The notes: a model not told the origin generated them from the sequence alone. Shown: positions 8,942 through 16,866, counted from the first letter of the stretch. The stretch: DNA of 64,000 nucleotides from Nitrospira sp. (GCA_020846195.1 JADLEJ010000004.1:406360-470359); one strand, 5' to 3'. Program-made: numbers and translations.

Positions 8942-10355
8942 GAGAGGTCGCTGACGAACGGGTCACCCACACCATCAAGATCGCAAACACCAGCGAGCCT
9001 GCAGACGCCATCCAAAGAAACCAGTCCAGCTTGCCTAATACCGCCGCGATGAGCACGATGACGGAAAAGTCGCGGCTGGCCACATTCTTCAGCATGAATT
9101 CCGACCAGGCCGCGTGCACCGAGGTTCTCCACCGGCTCGCCGATTTGATCTTCTGCGCCCTGGTGACCAATGCGAAAGACAACGCATTGCCGAGTACGGC
9201 CACCGCGCCCAGCACGAGAAACGTCTCGGCATCGTCCGGCCCAGCCTGCCGATACAGCCCGACGGCAATGCCGGCGAAGATGGCCATATGCACCACATTA
9301 TCCATCGCGATGTCGAGCCAGGCGCCGAAGGGAGACTCGGTGAAGGTGAGCCGGGCGACTTCGCCATCACAACAGTCGATGACCGCGGCACACTGAAACA
9401 ACAGCGCCGCCACCACGGCAGACGGATAGGTCCCGAGGCCAAACCCCACGGCAGCCAGGAGTCCCACGAATGTCGCCACCATGGTAATGACGTTAGGCGA
9501 AGCGCCAACGGCCAGGAAGATCCGGGTCAGCCAGCGAGAGACTTTGCGATTGAAGTACCGGTCGACAAAACCCTCGAACTCGCCCTTGAGCGACGAGAAG
9601 AGCTTCCGCTCCGCCACGAGGACATCAGCCTGCGTTCGCACATCTTGATACCACTGGGAAGAATGCCCGTCGGTCCGCATGACCCGCACCCGCCCATCGA
9701 TCGCCGCCCGCTCGATCCATCGGCGAATCGGCACAGATCCTGGAGGAGTCTGGATGTCTTGCGCCGCCGCCATGAGGCCCGCCGGGAGCACTAACAGATC
9801 CGCCGCTACCAGCGTCGCCTCGTCGGTCCGGGACGATCCGAGGGCCACCAGCCGCTCGGCCTGCACTTTCACCGAAACCCACCGATCGCCTGCTCCGCGT
9901 TGAGCCGCGGGTTGCGCCACGAGAATAGCCTGCCCTTCCTGCACTTCCCGGCGCAGGCTTTCGATCAGGCCGCGGGAGAAAACACCCCGCACGCTCGCGA
10001 CCAAGCAAAACCCCGGCACTTCCGCCGCCATCGCTTCCCAGGTGCGTGGATCGTCGAGCGGAAACTCCCGGATCGGCATCCAACGGACCGGGATCGTGAC
10101 GCGCGGGCCACGGCTCAACGCCTGCTTGAGCTGATCTTCTTCAGGGCCGGCCAGCACAATCAGCTGCCTGATCCCAGCGCGTTGCAGCGTCAGGACGGCG
10201 CGCTGAAACAGTCCGATCCCCACTACCTGCGTCAGCGGACCGGCGCTGCCCGGCACTCGCTCAAGAGATTCGCCGAACACACTGACCGACGGCAGCAGAA
10301 TGGCTGTCGCCAGGCCCTGCACGTCCGCGCGATGCTGGAGGAGGCTTTCACTCAT
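8934..10355 (-). CDS. CDP-alcohol phosphotransferase fused to a degenerate nucleotidyltransferase domain
   Basis: Residues about 280-470 are a polytopic CDP-alcohol phosphatidyltransferase with the full family signature: DCCDGEVAR, then GAWLDIAMDN (D-x2-D-G-x2-A-R-x8-G-x3-D-x3-D). Such enzymes transfer a phosphoalcohol from a CDP donor to another alcohol at the membrane. Residues about 15-240 look like a MobA-type nucleotidyltransferase fold, but the usual LAAGxGxRL nucleotide loop is replaced by LLPSVSVFGESLERV, so this domain is probably inactive. The layout recalls bifunctional inositol-phosphate cytidylyltransferase/DIPP synthases. Here an intact nucleotidyltransferase is encoded 67 bases upstream. 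The likely substrate is CMP-aminoethylphosphonate, by inference. Confidence 0.86.
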   Translation of the reverse strand: MSESLLQHRADVQGLATAILLPSVSVFGESLERVPGSAGPLTQVVGIGLFQRAVLTLQRAGIRQLIVLAGPEEDQLKQALSRGPRVTIPVRWMPIREFPLDDPRTWEAMAAEVPGFCLVASVRGVFSRGLIESLRREVQEGQAILVAQPAAQRGAGDRWVSVKVQAERLVALGSSRTDEATLVAADLLVLPAGLMAAAQDIQTPPGSVPIRRWIERAAIDGRVRVMRTDGHSSQWYQDVRTQADVLVAERKLFSSLKGEFEGFVDRYFNRKVSRWLTRIFLAVGASPNVITMVATFVGLLAAVGFGLGTYPSAVVAALLFQCAAVIDCCDGEVARLTFTESPFGAWLDIAMDNVVHMAIFAGIAVGLYRQAGPDDAETFLVLGAVAVLGNALSFALVTRAQKIKSASRWRTSVHAAWSEFMLKNVASRDFSVIVLIAAVLGKLDWFLWMASAGSLVFAILMVWVTRSSATSRA

Positions 10356-10421
10356 GAGACCACTCGCTGCTCGTTATTGCGCTTGTGCGCGACTGATGGG
10401 CCGTGAGCCCCACGTTGCCGG

Positions 10422-11141
10422 CTAGAGCCTTGGCAGGATCTCGCGCTCGGCCTTCGCCACATCTTCCGGGAAATCGATCTCGGTCCAAGGCAATCCACCG
10501 ATCTTTTCATGGCCGACTTTCACGTCGCGGAAAAAATCGATCAGGGCGTCTTCGTACTCCATCTGCCAGGCTTCCCGATCCACAAACTTCCGGAGCGACG
10601 CAACGACATGCGGCGAGTCGGCATGCCGCACCCTGAGAAACCCCACACCCTCCCCCGCATATTCATAGCGCGGCGGCATGGTTTTCGTCAGCGCGATCAC
10701 TCGCCCGCCCTCGACCACGACCATGCATTCTTCACCAGTCTGCTTCACGGAGTCATCCATCAACAGCGCATTCTCGAAGGGCGACTGCACCAGCCTCTGC
10801 AGAATGTCACGATGAAACAGCACGTCTGCATCCATCACAATCGTATCGTCGGTGAACGCCGTCCTGGCAATCCACAAAGACGAGATGCTCCCGCGATGAA
10901 ACTGCTCGTTCACCAGAAAATTGACCCGAACGCCGCAGGAGTCGGATTCGACGGCGGCGCGAATCATCTCCTGCTTATAGCCCACCACGATGTCGGCCTG
11001 ACGAATCCCCACGCTTGCCAGCAGCGTCAAATACCGATGCAGCAGCGTCTGTCCGCCAATCTTGATGAGGCACTTCGGATGATGCTGCGTGACAGGCCAC
11101 AGACGTTTGCCGACCCCGGCGGCCAGAATGATTGCCTTCAT
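10422..11141 (-). CDS. PntC-like nucleotidyltransferase (probable CTP:phosphonate cytidylyltransferase)
   Basis: The protein starts MKAIILAAGVGKRLWPVTQHHPK, the nucleotide-binding loop plus the conserved Lys of the MobA/sugar-nucleotidyltransferase superfamily. The metal-binding Asp is in TIVMDADVLFHRDIL near residue 107. The ATG at 11141 overlaps the stop of the transaminase gene as ATGA, so it was preferred over a start four codons upstream. PntC enzymes charge 2-aminoethylphosphonate or phosphocholine with CTP, and in some bacteria are fused to the AEP transaminase; here the two genes are adjacent and coupled. A sugar-1-phosphate role is possible but fits the context less well. Confidence 0.78.
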   Translation of the reverse strand: MKAIILAAGVGKRLWPVTQHHPKCLIKIGGQTLLHRYLTLLASVGIRQADIVVGYKQEMIRAAVESDSCGVRVNFLVNEQFHRGSISSLWIARTAFTDDTIVMDADVLFHRDILQRLVQSPFENALLMDDSVKQTGEECMVVVEGGRVIALTKTMPPRYEYAGEGVGFLRVRHADSPHVVASLRKFVDREAWQMEYEDALIDFFRDVKVGHEKIGGLPWTEIDFPEDVAKAEREILPRL

Positions 11142-12220
11142 GCCGGTTTGCACGCCTGCTCGAACGCATCGAGAAATCCCGTCAGCTGCGCTTCGGTCAA
11201 GGCGCCCATATTGGCCACGCGGAAAACCTTGCTTTCCAGCTGGCCCTGCCCCGCGTAGATGACATAGCCTTGTTTCTTGAGACGATCATGCAGCTGGTCG
11301 TACGTCACGCCGTCGGGAAGCGAATAGGCGGTAATGGTGTTCGACTGGCGCTCCGGCGTCAGCAGCGGCTTGATCCCGAGCTTCGCCATGCGCGCGCGAA
11401 TCAGCGTCGCAGCCTTTTTATAGCGCTGGATGCGGTTGGCCACGCCTTCTTCCAGTAATTCGCTCAAGGCCTCGTCGAATCCATAAAACGCCTGGACCGC
11501 CGGCGTAAATGGAATGGTGCCGCGGCCGTGATCGTCCACATAGTGCGTCAGATGGAGATACCACGACCGTTTGGGATATTGACGCATCCGCTCTAGAAAC
11601 CCTTTTCGCACCAGCACGAACGAGACGCCGGGAAATCCCTGGATGCATTTGCCGGCGGTGCCTGCCGCCATATAGATATGCGACCCACCCACGTCGATCG
11701 TCTCTCCGCCCAACCCGCTGACCGAATCGAGAATGAACGCGCGGTTCTGACTATCGACGACTTCGGCAATCTCTTTTACTGGATTGATGAGGCCGGTGGT
11801 GGTTTCATGATGGACCATCGCCACGGCATGCACTTCAGGATGCTGCCGGAGCGCCAGCCGGAGGCGCTCAGGATCAGGCCTGACGGTCCACTCGTACTTC
11901 AGCTCGGACACGCCCAGCCGGTGCAACCCCACCATCTGGGACAGGCGCTCGCCGTATACGCCGTTATTCAGCACCAGCACCCGCTTCCCGTGCGGGATGG
12001 CGGACATCAGCGCCGATTCGACGGCGGCGGTGCCGGAGCCGGTGATGAGCACAGCAGCATAGTCGGCTTCCGCGCCCGGCGCGAAGGCCTTCAGTAACTT
12101 GTCTTGGATCCGGAGCTGCAACTCGGTGAACTCCGACTCCCGATGGCAGATATCCGGCCGCAATAAGGCCTGCCGGACACGCTCGGATACATTGACGGGG
12201 CCTGGATTCAATAAAATCAC
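11138..12220 (-). CDS. 2-aminoethylphosphonate:pyruvate transaminase-like PLP enzyme
   Basis: This class V aminotransferase (360 residues) resembles PhnW/AEP transaminases: it opens ILLNPGPVNVSERVRQAL, has the ITGSGTAAVES cofactor-phosphate loop, MVHHETTTGLINP, the Asp in FILDSVSGLGG, and the Schiff-base Lys in GTAGKCIQGFPG. In a biosynthetic setting it would run toward 2-aminoethylphosphonate from phosphonoacetaldehyde. I chose the GTG at 12220 because homologues start at this point and GGAAGGGGAAGAC lies just before it; a TTG at 12244 would instead overlap the decarboxylase gene. The gene follows ppdB by 13 bases and its stop overlaps the PntC-like start. Confidence 0.85.
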   Translation of the reverse strand: MILLNPGPVNVSERVRQALLRPDICHRESEFTELQLRIQDKLLKAFAPGAEADYAAVLITGSGTAAVESALMSAIPHGKRVLVLNNGVYGERLSQMVGLHRLGVSELKYEWTVRPDPERLRLALRQHPEVHAVAMVHHETTTGLINPVKEIAEVVDSQNRAFILDSVSGLGGETIDVGGSHIYMAAGTAGKCIQGFPGVSFVLVRKGFLERMRQYPKRSWYLHLTHYVDDHGRGTIPFTPAVQAFYGFDEALSELLEEGVANRIQRYKKAATLIRARMAKLGIKPLLTPERQSNTITAYSLPDGVTYDQLHDRLKKQGYVIYAGQGQLESKVFRVANMGALTEAQLTGFLDAFEQACKPA

Positions 12221-12233
12221 GTCTTCCCCTTCC

Positions 12234-12815
12234 CTATCCTTCAATCGCTTTCATGAACCGCTTCGTAATGTCCGGCGGCTCATGAAGCACCCGCCCGGCA
12301 TCTTCGGCAAACTCATTGACCTTGATCAGCAGCATGCTCGGCCCGTCTTTCTTCAGCATGTCTTTGAATTCGTACACGAGATCCTCGCGGTCGAGCACCC
12401 GCTCCACATTCACATAACCGGCCGCCTTGGCCACCTTCTCCAGCGGTACCACATTCGAAATAGTCGGCTGGTTGCCGGTGGTGCCGTACACTTCGTTATC
12501 GAACACCACATGAATGAAATTTTTCGGCTTCAACGCGCCGACCGTCGCAAGCGTGCCCATTCCCATCAGCACATTGCCATCGCCATCGAAGGTGATGACC
12601 TGCTTGTTCGGCTTGGCCAGCGCCACGCCCAGCGCGATGGCCGGAGCATTTCCCATGGAGCCGATCATGTAGAAATGAGTGGGCCGGTCGGCAATCTTGT
12701 GCGCTTCGCGCGACGGAAAGCCGTTACAGATAATCACCGGTTGATCCGTCAGCAATTCCAGCAGGGCGGCCAAAGCCTGCGCCCGGCTAATCAGCGTTCC
12801 TTCTTCAGGCCTCAT
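12234..12815 (-). CDS. Phosphonopyruvate decarboxylase, beta (TPP-binding C-terminal) subunit
   Basis: The 193-residue product has the thiamine diphosphate motif ITFDGDGNVLMGMG, followed by the metal-binding Asn in VVFDNEVYGTTGNQ, and IGSMGNAPAIALGVALA before it. Together with the product of the preceding gene it makes the two halves of a sulfopyruvate/phosphonopyruvate decarboxylase (ComDE/Ppd family). The reaction converts phosphonopyruvate to phosphonoacetaldehyde and CO2, the step that pulls the unfavourable PEP mutase reaction forward. The ATG at 12815 overlaps the alpha-subunit stop (ATGA). Sulfopyruvate as substrate is excluded mainly by the AEP transaminase next door. Confidence 0.87.
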   Translation of the reverse strand: MRPEEGTLISRAQALAALLELLTDQPVIICNGFPSREAHKIADRPTHFYMIGSMGNAPAIALGVALAKPNKQVITFDGDGNVLMGMGTLATVGALKPKNFIHVVFDNEVYGTTGNQPTISNVVPLEKVAKAAGYVNVERVLDREDLVYEFKDMLKKDGPSMLLIKVNEFAEDAGRVLHEPPDITKRFMKAIEG

Positions 12816-13309
12816 GGATGCAACCCTTTCACGACGCCCTTCGTAATCACCAGCGCCACGGGAATGCGCTGCTTCATAAAAGTCTCGGCGACCCACTTAA
12901 AATCTTCGACGGCGGTGCTCTCCGTCAGAGTCCGGTGCGGAATCTTCATGGTATCGAGGAAATGCGGCATGACTTCGCCCATCACCAAATGCTCGGGAGC
13001 ATCCTTGCCGCCTTGGCCCCGCCAAGAGACGATCAAAATACAGGGCTGCCGGTAGATCATATTTAACGAGATCAGCGTATTGAGCGAGGTGCCGAGCCCG
13101 GAGTTCTGCATCAAGACGGCGGGAATTTTGCCGGCCATATACGCGCCGGCGGCCATCCCCACCGCTTCGTCTTCCCGCACGGCCGGCGTATAGATCCGCC
13201 GCACCATCAATTCAGCAATAATGCCGCCCAGAATCGAGTCGGGGACCCCGGTAAAAAAGTCGACCCCCATATCCTGAAGCGCCTGAACGAACGCATCGCT
13301 TTCAATCAT
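12812..13309 (-). CDS. Phosphonopyruvate decarboxylase, alpha (Pyr-domain) subunit
   Basis: The product (165 residues) starts MIESDAFVQALQDMGVDFFTGVPDS and has the catalytic Glu of the pyrimidine-binding domain in AVREDEAVGMAAGAY, plus LMQNSGLGTSLNTL. This is the N-terminal half of the ComDE/Ppd family, where many bacteria have a single fused chain. The frame stays open far upstream but without family similarity, so the ATG at 13309 was chosen. It is the first gene of the six-gene phosphonate operon. A divergent gene starts at 13499, so the promoter should lie between 13309 and 13499. Confidence 0.86.
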   Translation of the reverse strand: MIESDAFVQALQDMGVDFFTGVPDSILGGIIAELMVRRIYTPAVREDEAVGMAAGAYMAGKIPAVLMQNSGLGTSLNTLISLNMIYRQPCILIVSWRGQGGKDAPEHLVMGEVMPHFLDTMKIPHRTLTESTAVEDFKWVAETFMKQRIPVALVITKGVVKGLHP

Positions 13310-13498
13310 CTCGCTCCCGATCGTTGTTCGATGTCGATATGCGGGACTAGCATCGACACAGCCCAGTCCCAAATCCCGCGCATTATAAGACAGGGCTGCA
13401 CGCATTCTCAACAAACCGTCCGGTTGCGCCGGTCTCAGCACCATGGTAGCGTGGGGAGCGGGCATCGAGAGATTGCTCTTTGGATACGGCGCGCGACC

Positions 13499-14023
13499 AT
13501 GACGAACCAACTGCTCCGCCACCTCCTTCTCGGACTTGTCTGTGCCTCCAGTGCGCTCGATGCGTTGCCGGTTTCTGCGGTCCCGATGATCAACGACCCG
13601 AAAGGGTTTCAGAATATCGAATGGGGCGCCACGCTGGCCGAACGCGACGGGATCGCGCCGGCGAAAACCGGCTCCCATATATCCGAATATCGCTCGACGG
13701 CCGGCCCGGCCATCTTCGCCGGAGCGGAGATGACCAGCATTCTCCTGCTCTCGGTCGATGACCAATTCGCCCGCGTGACCATTCGCTATCAGGGTGAGCA
13801 GACCCACGCGCAAGTCATGAAGTTTCTCGAAACTCAATTTGGGCCGTTGGAGCGCATCCCCGGACAGATGGCGCGGGGACTGAACCAGCAATACAATTGG
13901 AGGGGGCCTGAAACAGAAATCAATGTCACCTATCAAGCGAACACGGAGCGCGGTTTCATCTTCATCGACAGCCGCACATTGGCGCCGCGCTTCAACGATC
14001 ACATCACCGACTCGGCAGAATAA
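13499..14023 (+). CDS. Secreted protein of unknown function (first of a paralogous pair)
   Basis: The 174-residue product has a signal peptide (a hydrophobic stretch, likely cut near DALPVSA). The mature part begins VPMINDPKGFQNIEWGATLAE and then has a mixed alpha/beta pattern: DQFARVTIRYQGEQTH, FLETQFGPLERIPGQ, and a final strand RGFIFIDSR. The next gene encodes a clear paralogue with the same landmarks. I do not recognise a named family. The single domain could be a small periplasmic binding fold. ATG 13499 was chosen because it places the signal peptide at the N-terminus; the open frame upstream is not credible protein. Confidence 0.75.
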   Translation: MTNQLLRHLLLGLVCASSALDALPVSAVPMINDPKGFQNIEWGATLAERDGIAPAKTGSHISEYRSTAGPAIFAGAEMTSILLLSVDDQFARVTIRYQGEQTHAQVMKFLETQFGPLERIPGQMARGLNQQYNWRGPETEINVTYQANTERGFIFIDSRTLAPRFNDHITDSAE

Positions 14024-14039
14024 AGGAGCCTGACAGACT

Positions 14040-14555
14040 ATGCGCCGCGTCCCATTGCGCCTGACCGCCGCCCTCCTCGGAATGCTGCTTCAGACGGCGC
14101 TGGCGTTCGCCGTGCCGATCGTCAACGACCCGAACGGGTTCGAAGGTCTTCCCTGGGAGTCGGCGATCGCGGAAGGCGACCGGTTCACTAAAGTTGAAGA
14201 GGCCGGACGGCTGCTGTCCTATGAGCTCAAGAGCGGCCAGCCGGTTCTCGGCACGATCCCAGTCGAAGTCTTGCGCTTCACCACGTTCGATGGCAAATTC
14301 GGCCGCGTGCTCGTCCGCTATCACGGCAAAGAAACGCACGAGCACATCCTGGCCTATCTGCAAACCCAATATGGCCCGCTCGACCGCACGCCGGGGCAGA
14401 TCTCAGTCGGCCCCATCCGCGTCTATGCCTGGCATGGCTTCGACACGGAGATCACGCTCCGGTACGAGTCGCGAATGGAGCGCGGGATCATCTTTTTCGA
14501 AAGCCGCATCCTGCGCGAAAAGCTTTCGGAGGGCAATTCCGGCACCGTGTTTTAG
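14040..14555 (+). CDS. Secreted protein of unknown function (second of a paralogous pair)
   Basis: The 171-residue product has a signal peptide ending around LALAFA, then VPIVNDPNGFEGLPWESAIAE. It shares with the preceding gene product the NDPxGF-x4-W start, the VRYHGKETHEHILAYLQTQYGPL block, the PGQ turn and a closing RGIIFFESR strand. A tandem duplication is the simple explanation. The gene starts 16 bases after its partner's stop, with AGGAG upstream, so they are co-transcribed. No catalytic residues are recognisable and the function is unknown. Confidence 0.77.
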   Translation: MRRVPLRLTAALLGMLLQTALAFAVPIVNDPNGFEGLPWESAIAEGDRFTKVEEAGRLLSYELKSGQPVLGTIPVEVLRFTTFDGKFGRVLVRYHGKETHEHILAYLQTQYGPLDRTPGQISVGPIRVYAWHGFDTEITLRYESRMERGIIFFESRILREKLSEGNSGTVF

Positions 14556-14783
14556 CGCGCCCCCGGCATAACGGCGCAAGAATTCGCCGAATCCCTGGCA
14601 ATTCCTCCTCCTTTGCAACATACTGCCTTCTGTCGCATCGCCCTGCTTCCCAAGCAGCGGAGCCCTCCCATCTTCCAGGGGACGATCCCTCCTATTAGGG
14701 AATGTTCAGCAACAGAGCGCGAGCGTACAGTACAACGACAGACCGACCGATAAGGACCTAGATACCGGTTTCCGGAGGTGCTC

Positions 14784-15200
14784 ATGAAAAAGCCGTTACC
14801 GACGCCCGTAAAAACCGGGCGCCCTGCCTACTCCAGTCTGGACAAACGCTTTTCCGAGCGAGTCGCCATCACCTGTCCGATGCACTACACAGGAGAAGTT
14901 CCAACCCAGCCGCACAAGGGCGAAGGGGTCACGAAAGATATTTCGCTCTCCGGCTGCAAGCTGATCGGCGAACATCCCATCACCCGCGGAACGTTACTAT
15001 CATTGACGATTGCGCTGCCGGACGGGGAAAGCCCACTGAAGCTCACATCCGCTCATGTCGTCTGGGTGTCGGGGTGCCAGTTTTCTGTCCGCTTTATGCA
15101 ACTCAGCCAATCTGACCGCAAACGCATTCAAGCCTTCCTCTGGAAAAACATTACGCACAACACAGTTCAAAACCAACGGGCTCGATTCCGATTGGTGTAA
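14784..15200 (+). CDS. PilZ-like domain protein (first of four in a row)
   Basis: The 138-residue product has RFSERVAITCPMHYTG near the N-terminus and VTKDISLSGCKLIGE in the middle, matching the two PilZ motifs only loosely: an Arg-rich start and a D/N-x-S-x-S/G-G loop. It then has a VVWVSGCQFSVRFMQLS strand pair. PilZ domains often bind cyclic di-GMP, but the RxxxR motif is incomplete here, so binding is uncertain. ATG 14784 is preceded by GGAGG at 14774-14778, which decides the start. It lies upstream of three similar genes, separated from them by a 327-base gap with a hairpin. Confidence 0.75.
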   Translation: MKKPLPTPVKTGRPAYSSLDKRFSERVAITCPMHYTGEVPTQPHKGEGVTKDISLSGCKLIGEHPITRGTLLSLTIALPDGESPLKLTSAHVVWVSGCQFSVRFMQLSQSDRKRIQAFLWKNITHNTVQNQRARFRLV

Positions 15201-15527
15201 CAGCATTCGCCGACGCGCCGACTATCTGCGCGTCGGGTTAATCCGGCGCTCTCCCCTCAACTCGACTCAGTCCCATCACTCGAATTCCCGCATCCTGACT
15301 CACGCTTCTTTCACAACCACCCATCCGAAATCTGTCTCGCTGCGAATCGGCCGCGACGTCGAATTCGCCCTTTTTTGAACAGCCCCGCGCCTTCATATCC
15401 CCCCTTCAGCGGGTGGCCTAATCCCCCGCCTAGGGGGCTGTCAAATGGCCTGACTCACGATAGGGTTACAGCATCGGATCAACGCAAACAGCCACCCGTA
15501 CGAGACGAGAAAGAGAGACCTCGCGCA
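15201..15527. other. Intergenic region between first and second PilZ genes
   Basis: No credible coding region is visible. Just after the first PilZ gene, CGACGCG at 15211-15217 pairs with CGCGTCG at 15229-15235, a hairpin that could end transcription although it has no long T-run. The remainder probably holds the promoter of the next three PilZ genes. I could not pick out convincing -35 and -10 boxes. Confidence 0.4.
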
Positions 15528-15899
15528 ATGAGCTGGTGGAAATCGGATACGACGGCCTCATCCTCGCGCACCGCCGTAGCGGGAACGGAACGGCGCCGGG
15601 CTCCGCGCATCGGCACAAGATTCACCGTGCGCTATTCGGGAACCGACGACCGGAAGATCGTGATGGGGCACGCCGCCATTGTCGACCTGAGCCAGCAGGG
15701 GTTCGGCCTTACCGGCATCCGTGGCCTGAAACAAGGGATGGAGCTGGCTCTCTTTCTCGAACTCCCCGAGTCGGACCGCCCGCTGTGCATTCCACAAGTC
15801 CGGGTCCTCTGGATAAACGGGACCCGCTGCGGCATGCAGCTCCCACCGAAGAAAATCGGGGCGATGGCTTGGATGGATGCCCTGTTGGACAGCCGCTAG
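15528..15899 (+). CDS. PilZ domain protein (second of four)
   Basis: The 123-residue product has ERRRAPRIGTRFTVRYSG, giving the Arg-rich PilZ motif, then AAIVDLSQQGFGLTG, the D-x-S-x-x-G loop, and a final RVLWINGTRCGMQLPP strand pair. These match the two halves of a cyclic di-GMP-binding PilZ domain better than the first gene of the row does. The ATG at 15528 is preferred over an open-frame start at 15375, because the extra 51 residues look non-coding and AAGAGAGA lies upstream of 15528. It is followed by two more PilZ genes in the same direction. Confidence 0.77.
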   Translation: MSWWKSDTTASSSRTAVAGTERRRAPRIGTRFTVRYSGTDDRKIVMGHAAIVDLSQQGFGLTGIRGLKQGMELALFLELPESDRPLCIPQVRVLWINGTRCGMQLPPKKIGAMAWMDALLDSR

Positions 15900-15935
15900 A
15901 CCGCACCTCCCGTCGCGGCATGAAAGGATTTGGCT

Positions 15936-16331
15936 ATGAAACTGCACCCTGCCCAGAATGCGCCCCAAAGTCTGACGCGCGCGACGACTGAACGGCGCGG
16001 AATCGACCGCATTCCGCTCTCGTTTAGCCTGAGATATTCCGGGTCACATGAAACCGGCGCTATCTTGGGCCATGCCACGGCCATCGACATGTCGCGAGAA
16101 GGATTGGGCGTTCGAGGCAATCAACCGGTCAACGTCGACATGGATCTCACCCTGTTTCTCTCACTGTCCGACACGAAACACCCGCCCGTTGTCATTCAGG
16201 CTCAGGTCGCCTGGGTCGACGACCATCGGTTCGGCCTGCGGTCCACGCATGGCCCGGTCGCATCAGCGCCCCCGCTTCAGCGGTTTCTCCAGTCATTCTT
16301 TCACCCGCCGCGCGCCAGCGGGAAAGCCTAA
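15936..16331 (+). CDS. PilZ domain protein (third of four)
   Basis: The 131-residue product carries TTERRGIDRIPLSFSLRYSG and HATAIDMSREGLGVRG, the Arg motif and the D-x-S-x-x-G loop of PilZ, then AQVAWVDDHRFGLRS. It is close in layout to the second gene of the row (ATxxER, RYSG, HAxxxD shared), so these two probably came from a duplication. The ATG at 15936 follows GAAAGGA. A single-domain PilZ protein would act as a cyclic di-GMP-responsive adaptor; its partner is unknown. Confidence 0.75.
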   Translation: MKLHPAQNAPQSLTRATTERRGIDRIPLSFSLRYSGSHETGAILGHATAIDMSREGLGVRGNQPVNVDMDLTLFLSLSDTKHPPVVIQAQVAWVDDHRFGLRSTHGPVASAPPLQRFLQSFFHPPRASGKA

Positions 16332-16345
16332 AAGGAGCACCGATA

Positions 16346-16777
16346 ATGTCTTCAGCCGCCGCACCGCAACCCCGTCCGTCCCGAGCGGACCAGCGACAGA
16401 CCTATCGTATTACGACGACCAAGCCCCTGCGATATGCGCCACGCCATAAAACCAGCCGGATCGGCAACGCCCGCTTGCTCGACCTCTCCGATGCCGGATG
16501 CAGCTTCGACAGCACCAGCCGCCTCGCGATGGGAGATCGACTGGCCCTGGTCATCGAGCTTCCTCAACCGGTGCTGATTACGGATGCGCAAGTGTTGTGG
16601 ATCGACGGATCCCGGTACGGGCTGGGCTTTGCGCGAGTCAGTCCGCTTGAGCGGTCACGCCTGCGCCGGTTTCTCTGGAAACATCTCCCCGATGCCGCCA
16701 TGAGCGATCTGCTTCCGCTTTTCGCCGCGATCGAAGAGCCGCATCATTCGCAGAGACGCCCCCACAGCCTGCGGTAA
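16346..16777 (+). CDS. PilZ domain protein (fourth of four)
   Basis: The 143-residue product has RADQRQTYRITTTKPLRYA, then NARLLDLSDAGCSFDS, the PilZ D-x-S-x-x-G loop, and AQVLWIDGSRYGLGFARVS. The N-terminal motif (DQRQTYRI) departs from the RxxxR consensus. The closing LERSRLRRFLWK resembles SDRKRIQAFLWK of the first gene, so genes one and four may form a pair. The ATG at 16346 follows AAAAGGAGCACCGATA, a good ribosome binding site 14 bases after the previous stop, so genes two to four form one transcription unit. Confidence 0.78.
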   Translation: MSSAAAPQPRPSRADQRQTYRITTTKPLRYAPRHKTSRIGNARLLDLSDAGCSFDSTSRLAMGDRLALVIELPQPVLITDAQVLWIDGSRYGLGFARVSPLERSRLRRFLWKHLPDAAMSDLLPLFAAIEEPHHSQRRPHSLR

Positions 16778-16831
16778 CCCGACCCCGCCGCTAATCGCCG
16801 CATTGCTTGTCTTCTCCAATTCGCCCATGCT

Positions 16832-16865
16832 ACCGTCGTAGTAAGCACTCACTCACTACGACGGT
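16832..16865. promoter_or_regulatory. Perfect 11-bp inverted repeat, probable TetR operator
   Basis: ACCGTCGTAGT at 16832-16842 pairs with ACTACGACGGT at 16855-16865, with a 12-base spacer rich in CACT repeats. It ends one base before the chosen ATG of the TetR gene. Size and position fit a homodimeric regulator that represses its own operon. The binding protein is inferred from adjacency only. Confidence 0.6.
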
Positions 16866-16866
16866 T

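Noticed and set aside
13310..14002. Upstream extension of the phosphonopyruvate decarboxylase alpha frame
   Set aside because: The frame is open but antisense to the secreted-protein gene at 13499 and lacks Ppd similarity; the family starts at MIESDAF.
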